Positions 19,050-27,955 of a stretch of 64,000 nt of DNA are shown here, piece by piece (within the stretch, counting starts at the first letter, position 1; every line of letters starts with the position of its first letter). Both the position numbers and the translations under genes were made by a program. Origin of the DNA: Seminavis robusta (taxonomy: Eukaryota; Bacillariophyta; Bacillariophyceae; Naviculales; Naviculaceae); the NCBI GenBank assembly GCA_903772945.1, contig CAICTM010000242.1, positions 1-64,000 of the forward strand, written 5' to 3'. The notes below the pieces were generated by a model. The model was given only the letters and a program-made list of their open reading frames with translations, did not search any database and had not been told where the DNA came from.

Positions 19050-20936
19050 ATGAAGATCCAACTCTCTGCTTTGGTGGCCTGGATGGCCTGTCAAGAGACA
19101 CTCGCCGCATTTTCTCCACCACCCAGTAGTCGTCATGTTATGCCTAGGACGAACAACAACTTTGTCGTGGTGAGCCACACGGGTGCTCTTTCCATGAGTG
19201 TGGGCAATTCCACGTCGGATCCACTACTCCAGCAGAAAGAGCAACCAACAAAGAAACAGAAGGATATCGATCCCAAATCCTTTGCCAGCAAAATGGACGC
19301 CGAATTGGACAGTCTCAATGAAAAGATCCAGAAAAAGGAATCCGAAAAGGACCAGCCCGATAACACCATGGATGCCTATAACCAGGCTCTGCAGAACACC
19401 ATGCGCCAAGTGGATCAAGAGACTACTACCAAGAAGACGACTGCCGGCAAGGGATTTGGTGCTCCCAAGGCTACGACTACCACAACGGACAAGAAGAAAA
19501 AGGACGTGGATGCCACATGGGATGCTAATTTCGAGGAATTGAAAAATTTTCAAGCCGGAGGAGAGTCCAAGAGTAGCAAGACACCTCTCGAGTTGATCCA
19601 AGAGGCCAAAAAAGCCAAGGAATCCAGCAAAAAACCAGATGTTGTTGCCGCCAAGCAAGAAATCATGACTCCTGCCCAACAAATGGCTCAGGTCAGTAAG
19701 GCCATGATGGACGAGAAGAAGAAAATGGAGCCGCCCAAGAAGGTTGTGGCGTCCACACCTCCTCCGCCAAAGGTTGAGGAACCTAAAAAGGTGGAAATCC
19801 CTGTTGCTAAGAAGACTGTTGTGGAGGAACCAAAAAAGATGGAACAGCCCAAGAAGGTTGTGGAACCTGTCGCGGCCAAGAAGGTTGTGGCGTCTACGCC
19901 TCCTCCACCAAAGATGGAACTTCCCAAAAAGGTGGAAATTCCGGTTGTGGAACCTGTTGTGGCCAAGAAGGAAGAAACCGTAGCATCCAAACTGAAGAAG
20001 ATGGGCATGAAATTGGAAGCTCCCAAGATTGACTTCAAGCTGTCGACTGGTTGGGCCTCCAAGATGACCGATTCCATCATGGAAAGCTTTGCCACCGTTG
20101 GTAAGGGTGGATTCGAAATGGTCAAGGAAATTCAGAGCTCCCTCAATACCACCATGGTGGAGGACATGGATATTACTTACGAGGAAGCTTTGGATAAAAT
20201 GAGCAACAGTGTTCAAGGATTTGTCAAGATTTGTTCCATTTTGGGAGATGCCGTCAAGGACGTGGCAGCGGAAATGAAAAAGAGCAGCCCTGCCAAGAAG
20301 AAGATGCCCATCCAGCAAACGTTGAAGGAGGAAAATGTGCAGAAAGTCATCAAGCGTGCTTCGTTGCGCATTGAAGATGCCATGGTAACCATGTTGAAGG
20401 AAGAGGAAGAAGCAGCAACCCTACCACCAGTGGTGGAGGAGCCTCCCAAGGTTTCCACCGAAACATGGGGCTCTTACTTGGATCAGCTACAAGAAATGAA
20501 GGCGAAAATTTCTCCACCCGTCAAGGAAGAGGAACCCCAAGTGGAAGAACCGGTGTTGCAAGAAAGCGCTCCCGAAAAGCCAACTGTATTGTTCCAGGAC
20601 CTCATGTCCAAGAACGAAAGAGATGCCATGATCACTTCTGTTTTTGAACAAGTGGCTGCCAATGCCAACATGCCCGGCGACAAGCTCAAGAATGCCATGA
20701 AGAAATTCCAGCGAGAAGTCGGGAATCGACCCGTCGACTTGGATGCTACTACTCCATTGGAGGAAATTAAATCCAAGGCGACTTCCGTGTTTGGCAACCT
20801 CAAGTCATCAGCATCGTCGTTGGCCGAGAACGTTTCGGCCAAAGCCAACGAATTGCAGAAAACAAAGAAGGCAACACCAAGCAAACCAAAGGTGAAGAAT
20901 CCCTTTGCTTCCTTGTTCAACAAGGAAAACAAGTAG
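19050..20936 (+). CDS. Plastid-targeted Lys/Pro-rich repeat protein
   Basis: 628 residues from the ATG at 19050. The signal peptide ends LAA before FSPPPS, an ASAFAP-type plastid signal. A highly charged helical region (about 50-220) is rich in Lys, Glu and Gln. A Pro/Lys repeat segment (about 220-310) has PKKVVASTPPPPK twice and PKKVEIPV twice. A C-terminal half (315-625) contains amphipathic helices such as MTDSIMESFATVGKGGFEMV and RDAMITSVFEQVAANANMPG. I know no enzyme signature. The repeats resemble scaffold or linker proteins of complex plastids; a structural role is only inference. Codon use is uniform along the gene and no intron is required. Confidence 0.8.
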   Translation: MKIQLSALVAWMACQETLAAFSPPPSSRHVMPRTNNNFVVVSHTGALSMSVGNSTSDPLLQQKEQPTKKQKDIDPKSFASKMDAELDSLNEKIQKKESEKDQPDNTMDAYNQALQNTMRQVDQETTTKKTTAGKGFGAPKATTTTTDKKKKDVDATWDANFEELKNFQAGGESKSSKTPLELIQEAKKAKESSKKPDVVAAKQEIMTPAQQMAQVSKAMMDEKKKMEPPKKVVASTPPPPKVEEPKKVEIPVAKKTVVEEPKKMEQPKKVVEPVAAKKVVASTPPPPKMELPKKVEIPVVEPVVAKKEETVASKLKKMGMKLEAPKIDFKLSTGWASKMTDSIMESFATVGKGGFEMVKEIQSSLNTTMVEDMDITYEEALDKMSNSVQGFVKICSILGDAVKDVAAEMKKSSPAKKKMPIQQTLKEENVQKVIKRASLRIEDAMVTMLKEEEEAATLPPVVEEPPKVSTETWGSYLDQLQEMKAKISPPVKEEEPQVEEPVLQESAPEKPTVLFQDLMSKNERDAMITSVFEQVAANANMPGDKLKNAMKKFQREVGNRPVDLDATTPLEEIKSKATSVFGNLKSSASSLAENVSAKANELQKTKKATPSKPKVKNPFASLFNKENK

Positions 20937-22010
20937 AGAATCGAATCGAATCGAGCAAATGACGACAATACGCTCTGCCCCGTGTTACTGTAATGTTTTG
21001 TGTGAACACGACAATCACCAGAGAGAGAAGCCAAGCTAGCAACATACAATGGCACCCAAAGATAGGATCTAGCCCTTTACAAAGAAAGAAACTGCATGCA
21101 TAGGAATGACTAAATGAACAAAGAGGAGTCTACTTGGAAAATTCGGTTGTGAGAGGTTAAGGAGTTAAAAAAGAGACCACAAGTCAACCGGATTTTTTGC
21201 AGGTAGATATGAAAAAATAGCTATGCGTGCTTTGCACCACCTTGGTAAACACTAGGAAAAGCATCACCAAGGACTCGACTCTCAGATACTCAATAGAGCC
21301 AGCGGCTTGTTGAACCTAACTCGTGAGGTACATGTACCTCGAGCATAGTGCTGAACTGACCTTGTAGCGTCCTTTTCCTGGAGAGCATGAAGGATGACAT
21401 ACGGTACGTATTGGGGGGGCTACTGGCTGGCCAAAGCAGGTTCCACTAGCTAGAAATCAAAACAATCACCCTGCACGAGTACTACCGTAGCTAGTACATT
21501 TAGCTCGCCTCCCTCAGCTGGCTAGCTCATCCAGATACCGGTAGCAACAGCTTCGAAAGCTCGCGAGGGAAGTTATAGACTACTAGTACTCCAGAGTGCA
21601 GCACACGGCGAAATGTTCCTCTAAATTTGCTTGATGCGCAGGGTTCCAATCGTTCCCGTCACCAGCTGCAAAACTGCAGGCTTGCATAGCTACGTACATG
21701 CACTCAATTCCGTTAGTTTGCAGTGGCATACATGTACTGGCTAGCAGTGCTATCCAATTTGCGGTTATCCTAAAGGCCAGCTCAATCTCATAAAAGTCAA
21801 TCTACAACAACCATGTGCTATGTCACTGGCTTCCTGTAGCTGATGGATGAGTTTGGCTGCCATGCCCTGCAACATAAGAAAGCTTAGGGGATGTTCACCC
21901 AAAGGGATCATTATCGTGTTTGGGCAAGCTGTGCAAAAGTCTCTGTAGTCAGCTTGACATGCATTGCCATCACTTGGCGCTACCGTACAGTACCGTACCG
22001 TGCAGCGCGG
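20937..22010. other. 1.07-kb spacer
   Basis: Convergent 3' flanks of the Lys/Pro-rich gene and the C2 gene. Contains many CTAGCTAG/AGCTAGCTC words (21435-21600) and GTACATGTAC palindromes (21328-21338, 21728-21740). No gene seen. Confidence 0.4.
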
Positions 22011-24209
22011 CTACCAATTGATGCTTGCCTCGCTTTCGAGTCCCTCGCTGCTACAGCTTTCGCTTTCCGACACTACGTCGCGTGAACTACTCTTCCTCTC
22101 GGACAGCGAAGGAGTATGCTTTGTTCCATCGGGTCGCTGTTTTTGTTTCCTCGAACCTGAAGAGCTGATTCGCTCGCCAGTAAGACTCTTTTTACCATTG
22201 GTTCTTCTCTTCACGCGAGGTTCTCTCTCTTGGGCTTCACCGGCGTCGTCGAAACTGGAGGGTCTCCTGATGCGACGATCTACCTCCTTCTTTTCATCAC
22301 CGTCGTCGCGACTAGATCTTCTCTTCATTCGACCTTCCTTCTTTTCCTCGCTGCGACTGCTTCTCTTCATGGAATTGCTCCTCTTCATGGAATTTGTCCG
22401 TTGATTGCTACAGAGCTCTCCTCCCTTCTCGATTTTTATCGGAGAACCTTCCATACTGCTTGGACGTTTCAGGCGCATGGACGACGCCCTCTTGAAAACC
22501 CTTTCTCCATCCTTGGAGCACTTGCGCGACAACGAGGATGAGGACGGTAATACCCTAATACTGCCTTGTCGCAAAGGGGGTTTTCGGATGCCGTGGGAAG
22601 ATCTCCTTAAATCGTCGAAATCGTCCGATTTTGATCTACGCATTCGCATTGATGATTGGCGCTTGGGTGCTTGTCGCTCACTGCCTCCGGACATTGAGGT
22701 TCTTCTTGCCAATCGACCTTTCACACTGAGCAATTTCTTTCGGCGGCGTTCTTCCTCCTCCTCTCGTTCCTTTTCTTTTTGTTTTTTGAATGCCTGAAAC
22801 TCCAGCCATTCTGGGCAATCCTTCTTTCTGTGATTGCCCTTTTCACAAAACGGGCACATGCTACTACTGACAGTTGCTTCTCCAGTAGAAGGTCTTGGAA
22901 AGACAGGCTCTTGACACACGACTGGCGTGCCTGCTATTGCTGGTGGATGGGGTTTCGAGGACCTGGCTCTTGGCTCTGCCATTCGTTTCGGTGGTTTTGG
23001 CATTGGCATTGGCGCCACGATGGGATTGCGTCTCAGCGACTCTTGAACCGTTTTGGCCTCCGAGTCCGTACTATTAGTCCGCCGCATGGATGCTGTCCTC
23101 TTCATCACAGAGGTCCTGGGAGGTGGAGGTCCCGTGGGTTTGGACTTGCCGGCCAATGCCGCCTTTAATTTCACCTCGGTATCTGCTGTACATGCTGATG
23201 CTTGGATATCCTTGGAAACAGAAAGCATGCATTGTACCTTTCCGGAAGCCTTTCCTCCTTCCCCCGAGTCTTTGGGTACGTCATACCATTTGGTGCTGCT
23301 TGCCGATTTGTCCAATTTGATGGGCACTGTCACCATTCCCATGAGATCATCTTCGCCATTTTCATCGTAGTCCATAATGGTGAGTTCAAAACTGGCAGTG
23401 TCACTAAAGCTCTTGAGTGATAGGGGCGGAGCCTCAAATACCTGGTTGTAGGATGGATTCAACGTTTCCATTTTGGTTTCTGTTTTCCCCAGCGCTACTT
23501 TGCTTTGCGGCCCTCCACCAGGACCTTTAGGACACAATCTGACTTCAATGTAGGGATCGGACTTGGTTTTCATACCAATAATATTCTTGTCCATGGCCGG
23601 CAGTCCCGATGCTTTTTTGACAGTGAGCTTGAGAGTGATGACTTCCACCTTTCCACCGGCCAGCTCTGGAAGTTCTGATTTGTCATTGTTCCCAATACCA
23701 GCTTCCGTGGCCTCATTGGCGGCCTTGATTTCTTCCGGGGTTTTGTGACTGTGTTCCATCCACATGGTACACTGGACGCGTCCCGTGGCTTCTTCTCCTT
23801 TGGCCGAAGATGCTGGGACTCCATACCATTTGGTAAAGGTCCCCCATCGACCCACGGGAACATGGACGGGCACCACTCCCATAAGGTCATCGGAGGATGT
23901 AATGTCCTTGTCCATAATGGTCAATTCGAAAATGGAAAACTCATTAAAGTCTTTGCGGGGAACGGAAATGTGGTAGGATTGATCCCATTTGGGAGACAGA
24001 GTCTTCAATTTTGTTTCTGTCTTGCCCAGAAAAATCTTGTCCTTCTTGTCCACAACCCTACCTTCAATGGCAGACCCTCGTGGGATCAACCGTACTTCAA
24101 TGTAGGGATCCGACTTGGTCTTGACACCAAACATGTTGGTGTCCTTGGCTGCAAGACCATCGGCCTTGTTGACGGTCAGCACAAGGTCAATGACTTCCAC
24201 AGCTGCCAT
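22011..24209 (-). CDS. Double-C2 protein with zinc knuckle and basic tail
   Basis: 732 residues. C2 domain A spans about residues 5-150 and C2 domain B about 188-332. Both read IDLVLTV/ITLKLTV-x-KA-GL-A-D-N, then KTKSDPYIEVRL, LGKTETK and FELTIMD-D ... DDLMG, so the Asp residues of the calcium loops are present, as in copine-like or synaptotagmin-like C2 pairs. At 452-465 comes a CX2CX4HX4C zinc knuckle (C452, C455, H460, C465), then a Glu/Lys coiled stretch (475-495). The C-terminal 240 residues are Arg/Ser-rich with repeated RxxSM and RRxS motifs that look like basic-directed kinase sites. I infer calcium-dependent membrane binding coupled to an RNA- or protein-binding tail. The start at 24209 gives the C2 fold directly. 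Confidence 0.85.
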   Translation of the reverse strand: MAAVEVIDLVLTVNKADGLAAKDTNMFGVKTKSDPYIEVRLIPRGSAIEGRVVDKKDKIFLGKTETKLKTLSPKWDQSYHISVPRKDFNEFSIFELTIMDKDITSSDDLMGVVPVHVPVGRWGTFTKWYGVPASSAKGEEATGRVQCTMWMEHSHKTPEEIKAANEATEAGIGNNDKSELPELAGGKVEVITLKLTVKKASGLPAMDKNIIGMKTKSDPYIEVRLCPKGPGGGPQSKVALGKTETKMETLNPSYNQVFEAPPLSLKSFSDTASFELTIMDYDENGEDDLMGMVTVPIKLDKSASSTKWYDVPKDSGEGGKASGKVQCMLSVSKDIQASACTADTEVKLKAALAGKSKPTGPPPPRTSVMKRTASMRRTNSTDSEAKTVQESLRRNPIVAPMPMPKPPKRMAEPRARSSKPHPPAIAGTPVVCQEPVFPRPSTGEATVSSSMCPFCEKGNHRKKDCPEWLEFQAFKKQKEKEREEEEERRRKKLLSVKGRLARRTSMSGGSERQAPKRQSSMRMRRSKSDDFDDLRRSSHGIRKPPLRQGSIRVLPSSSSLSRKCSKDGERVFKRASSMRLKRPSSMEGSPIKIEKGGELCSNQRTNSMKRSNSMKRSSRSEEKKEGRMKRRSSRDDGDEKKEVDRRIRRPSSFDDAGEAQEREPRVKRRTNGKKSLTGERISSSGSRKQKQRPDGTKHTPSLSERKSSSRDVVSESESCSSEGLESEASINW

Positions 24210-24784
24210 GGTTGCGCTCTTTCTGTTCTACTTGATATCGCTTGGCTCATCCAAAAGCAGCTTCGAAAGGTCTCGAGGGAATCTTTCCCCGATACCCATT
24301 GCAAAGCTACAATTTTTTTGAGGTGGCCATCCATCTCTCTGGATCAGCGTCCGTCCCGGCAGCTTACACACATACCTGTACATGCACTGCTTCCGGGTAG
24401 CTTCCGTTTGTGTCAAGATACTGCATGTCCGCAGGGTTTGATAAATAGACGTCGCGGTCTTTGGCGTCATCTATCTGCATCAGGAGCCCGCCCAAGGGGG
24501 TCAACGGGCAGTCCCATCGGCTTACTGAAACTGACTCAGAATTCGATCATGACACTTCGTCATCACGTGCCACCGATGAAGAATGAAAGCACAAGAAACT
24601 ACCCACCTCGCCGTGCCAGAACATTTCCAACTCCATCCTTGCAAGTCCCAGAGCGTGCTGTAATCGTTGCTTTCCCTTGACACAGTCCCAAGGACCACTA
24701 CGCTGTAAGCTCACCGAAGTCCATAATCTATCTTCTATCTGGTCCAATATTGCTGTATTGTTCACAACAAACAACGACGCAACG
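24210..24784. other. Divergent spacer between C2 gene and glutathione peroxidase
   Basis: Head-to-head intergenic region of about 575 bp. An open stretch on the plus strand continues into the peroxidase exon but does not look coding. No clear promoter motif recognised. Confidence 0.35.
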
Positions 24785-25596
24785 ATGAGTTACTTGATTT
24801 CGAAAGCAATGGACGGTGTGAACCGCGTCATCTTTGGTGCCGAAGCCAAAGTGCTCAAGATGGCCTTTTACGACTGCTTTGACCGCGACATGCTGGGCAA
24901 GGAAGTTCCCATGTCGGCGTACAAGGGCGACGTTGTCATGGTGGTCAACGTTGCCTCGAAATGAGGTTTGACCAAGAAAAACTATATCCAACTTGCCAGC
25001 ATGGCAGACAAGTACAAGGGAAAAGGCCTGCGAATTCTGGCATTTCCCTGCAATCAATTTGGAGGACAAGAGCCGGGAACGCACCAAGAGATTATCGAGT
25101 TTACCAAAACATTCGATCCGGACATGCCAGAGGTAAGTAGATAGATAGACAACCAAAAGCTGGTTAGATGTGCTACCAGTGAGTACCAGGTAGTTGTCTG
25201 ATGAATCATTTGATCTTCTTATTGTGGCAACAGAAACTTGAATTCTTTGAAAAGGGGGATGTCAATGGAGCCAACACAAGAGAAGTCTTTGGCTTCCTGA
25301 AACATACACTGCCCAACGATGATGGAACCACTGGCATTCGATGGAATTTTGGTACGTTGTCGTCCATGTTCGTTCCTTCCTAAACATACATGCGTGGGAC
25401 TCTACTTTTGTAACCCAGACGATTGATTCTAATTCTTCCTATCATGCTTCTTGTTGGATGATCTGATCTATCTGCAGCCAAGTTTCTGGTGGATCATGAA
25501 GGAAAGCCTTACAAGAGATTTAGCCCACAAATTGCACCCAACGATATGGTAGTGGACATTGACGAGCTGCTCAATAAGAGATCTTCGCCAAACTAA
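24785..25596 (+). CDS. Selenocysteine glutathione peroxidase, three exons
   Basis: Exons 24785-25132, 25234-25351 and 25478-25596, with introns GTAAGT...CAG (101 bp, phase 0) and GTACGT...CAG (126 bp, phase 1). The product is 194 residues. A TGA at 24962-24964 falls exactly at the catalytic position in VNVASK-U-GLTKKNY (residue 60); the frame continues without break into conserved sequence, so it is read as selenocysteine. The catalytic partners are spaced as in GPX4: Gln95 in [10 protein letters not shown] and Trp153-Asn154 in GIRWNFAKFLV. The protein lacks the tetramer loop, like phospholipid-hydroperoxide peroxidases, and should reduce lipid and other hydroperoxides with a thiol donor. The N-terminal 25 residues are basic/amphipathic and may or may not target an organelle. 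A plain stop-at-TGA annotation would lose two thirds of the gene. Confidence 0.93.
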
Positions 25597-25711
25597 CTAA
25601 GCAACAACGGGACAACAATATGCGCCTTGTTGTGGATGAATGAATGAATGAATCAGCCATGCTCCAATGGACTTGCTTCTTCCCAAAAGTGAGGACCCCA
25701 AAAACAAAAAC

Positions 25712-25768
25712 AAGTGAATGACGGCCTTTTTGCAGCTCTGCACTGAACTGCATTGGCTTGACAGATTT
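25712..25768 (+). promoter_or_regulatory. Candidate SECIS element in the peroxidase 3' UTR
   Basis: 115 bp after the stop. ATGA at 25718-25721 and TGAC at 25759-25762 could form the non-Watson-Crick quartet. Between them (37 nt) GGCC pairs with GGCT and GCAG with CTGC, leaving a loop that contains AA. Spacing fits a SECIS core, but the AA sits late in the loop and the helix has an unpaired T run, so this is only a candidate. Confidence 0.35.
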
Positions 25769-25800
25769 TATGAATCGACTTCTATCTGATCCCATTTCAA

Positions 25801-25831
25801 TTTACAAACAAACAAACAAACAAACAAACAA
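25801..25831. repeat. (CAAA)n microsatellite
   Basis: About seven copies of CAAA. A short (GAAT)n run lies nearby at 25637-25659. Confidence 0.9.
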
Positions 25832-26224
25832 TCAACAAGTTTATGATATAGTTCTTGTTGACGTGGTTTGGATGGAATCGCCACCACCAATGATAGAAGT
25901 ACTTTTTGGTTTTTGAGTTTTCACCGTGGGAAAAGTGTCCATTGACAGCGTTTTGGATTTGATTTATTCGGCAAGAGCATCAGACGCAGCAAACAACAAA
26001 CAAGTAATTCAAATTTGTATATACGTAGACAACAACATCAGTCATTGCTCTGTATTCCTTTGTAGGAACGCTCATCAGACATGTCATGTAGGTTGGGCAG
26101 AAACACGTGAATCTATCAAAAATAGATTTATTTATTCTATGGCTCTATCTATGGCGTTCACTTGAAAATGGTGGCATCGCATGTCGTCAACCTCAACGAA
26201 TAGCACCAACAAATTGCTTGTTGC
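25832..26224. other. Spacer, convergent 3' flanks
   Basis: Between the peroxidase gene and the minus-strand secreted protein. Nothing recognised. Confidence 0.3.
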
Positions 26225-26878
26225 TCACTCCTCGTAAGCTTGAATGTTGCAGCAGGCCTCATGAACAATAGTTCCAACAAGAGCATTGCCAGCTGTGGCG
26301 CCAAGACTAATGGCAATCCCAAGCACAAGACCAATCACAGCCGAAGATGCTCCCGTCGGAATAGCCAAGGCAGCGGCAATGGCTGATATATGGAACTTGG
26401 TAATGATAGCTCCAACATTGATGATCCCATACAATGCAATGGTGGCGGGAGTCTCACACCAGAAATTTCCACATCCATTGCCATTTCTTCCACCAAAAAA
26501 GTAAGCATCTAGCTCTTTCATACTTTCCTTGTCGAGACGTTCCATACCGGGAAAGCCAATCTCTTGCAAATGTTTGGAAGCCTGTCCGTTGGCCAAGAAG
26601 TCAGTAGTAAGAATGATATCAGAGTTGTCGTGAAGGAATGCGTCTTGGTCTTCTGCAAGACGTGAAATAGCATTTGCATCAGATGGGTCTTCCAAGGCAG
26701 CCTGATACACCTCCAGATCAACGTCTTCAATGGTCACCAGGCTGCGGTCATGGCTCCTCTTGAGCAAGTCTTCCTTGATCAAGGATCTCGATGCCCGAAG
26801 CTCCAGAGCTTGACTCGAAGTCAAGTAGAATCCAAGGAAGAGGGTAATGGCAGAAATGGTGCGCATGGTTTGGCTCAT
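26225..26878 (-). CDS. Secreted protein with Gly/Ala-rich hydrophobic tail
   Basis: 217 residues from the ATG at 26878; an open frame 31 codons longer exists, but the shorter start puts the signal peptide (ISAITLFLGFYLTSSQA) at the front. A charged, acidic middle (about 30-125) resembles a pro-region and ends FFGG. It is followed by RNGNGCGNFWCETP and then two long hydrophobic helices rich in Ala, Gly and Ile (about 145-205). The end is EACCNIQAYEE. Four Cys lie in the last third. Family unknown. The layout of pro-region, Gly-Gly and hydrophobic helical peptide is superficially like processed membrane-active peptides, but this is shape only; a membrane-anchored extracellular protein fits equally well. 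Confidence 0.68.
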   Translation of the reverse strand: MSQTMRTISAITLFLGFYLTSSQALELRASRSLIKEDLLKRSHDRSLVTIEDVDLEVYQAALEDPSDANAISRLAEDQDAFLHDNSDIILTTDFLANGQASKHLQEIGFPGMERLDKESMKELDAYFFGGRNGNGCGNFWCETPATIALYGIINVGAIITKFHISAIAAALAIPTGASSAVIGLVLGIAISLGATAGNALVGTIVHEACCNIQAYEE

Positions 26879-27385
26879 TTGGTTGCTTTTGTTTTCTTTG
26901 ATTGTAGTTCGGGTTTGTGGCTCTTTGGCTTTGACGAACGGTGGTGATGGGCCTGGGAACCTTGTTGACATGACTCCCGCGCAAGTGGGAATGACCTTGC
27001 CTCGCTGCTGTGAAGCCAGACAGCATACCGTAGCTAGCTAGCAGCGGTATCTTCTCGCGCCGTGACTGGTTTCGTTGCAGTCATCAGCTTCCCACAGAGC
27101 GTCCCTGCAGTTTGTTGGCCATGGCCATGCTAACGAGTCAACTAGCTAGCTATTGAAGACCAAAAGCAGGTTCAATCATAATGGAATTCTAGAGCTACTA
27201 CGGGTAGTTTTCGGGTCCAGTTGCAGCCAGTTTTCCTTCTCCTTGCATGCATATATCCTTATCTTCAGAGTGCTGGCCCTCTTTGCTTGTTCACGCCTTT
27301 GCTATTCGTTGTTGATCCCAGAGACTCGACTCTTGCTTGATTTACGTGCTCCAAGTCGAGTCGAGTCGAAGTCATCTTCTGCCGT
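26879..27385. other. Upstream region of the secreted protein gene
   Basis: Contains TAGCTAGCTAGC palindrome words at 27030-27042 and 27143-27152, and GAGTCGAGTCGA near 27355. No gene seen on either strand. Confidence 0.35.
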
Positions 27386-27631
27386 CTACTTCTCGGCTAG
27401 AAAGGCTTCAGCACCTGGCTTTTGCGGTGCTTGCAAGTCCGGGTTGGCACTGTGTCCCTTAGGCAATGGAAACCCATCGACCGATTCCGAAAATCGAACC
27501 ACCAGGTTGTCGGGTGAGATATCTGCCGCCTTCACACTGACCATGGCCTTGATAATAGCGTCGGCCACGTCCTTGCGGACCGCTGCGGTGCGGCAAGCCT
27601 TGGGAAGCCAAGCAATCTGAACAAAGGGCAT
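27386..27631 (-). CDS. 4-oxalocrotonate tautomerase-family protein
   Basis: 81 residues beginning MPFVQIAWLPKACRT. Pro2, exposed after Met removal, is the catalytic base of this superfamily. The predicted beta-alpha-beta order is strand VQIAWL, helix RKDVADAIIKAMVSV, strand NLVVRFSE, then a FPLPKG turn as in the bacterial small tautomerase subgroup. The protein is slightly longer than the 60-75 residues usual, with a Pro/Gly tail. It would act as an oligomer on a small enol or keto acid; the substrate is unknown. The close match to bacterial-type sequence in the WLPKACRT segment raises transfer as a possibility. Confidence 0.7.
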   Translation of the reverse strand: MPFVQIAWLPKACRTAAVRKDVADAIIKAMVSVKAADISPDNLVVRFSESVDGFPLPKGHSANPDLQAPQKPGAEAFLAEK

Positions 27632-27955
27632 TCTGGCTATTGTGAAGGGATCAAGTGCTTCTTGTGGGATCGATTGGAAGCAACAACACTGCAGCCTGTT
27701 CTGTATTTTGTGCTCTTGGATTCATCATCATCCAAAACGTTGGAAGAAAAAAATGATTTCTGAAGATTAACGGTTTCAACCTGCCACAATCTCTGCTGGC
27801 TTCCCCTTCCTTGCTGGTCACCGTACGAAAAGCTATATGTCCATGTACGGTATGTAACTAGCTAGCCAAGCTCTGCTTGCAGAGAACAGCTTATGCCATC
27901 GTCGACAAAGGCTCAGGCGTACCTCGATCAAGCGTTCTTACTACGATTAGGACGT
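27632..27955. other. Spacer
   Basis: Upstream of the tautomerase and downstream of the plastid membrane protein. Nothing recognised. Confidence 0.3.

Noticed and set aside
19224-20318. 364-residue minus-strand frame rich in Leu, Phe and His
   Set aside because: Antisense of the Lys/Pro-rich plastid gene; the composition is that of reversed Lys/Glu codons.
27153-27620. 155-residue plus-strand frame over the tautomerase
   Set aside because: The minus-strand reading has a family signature and this one has none.
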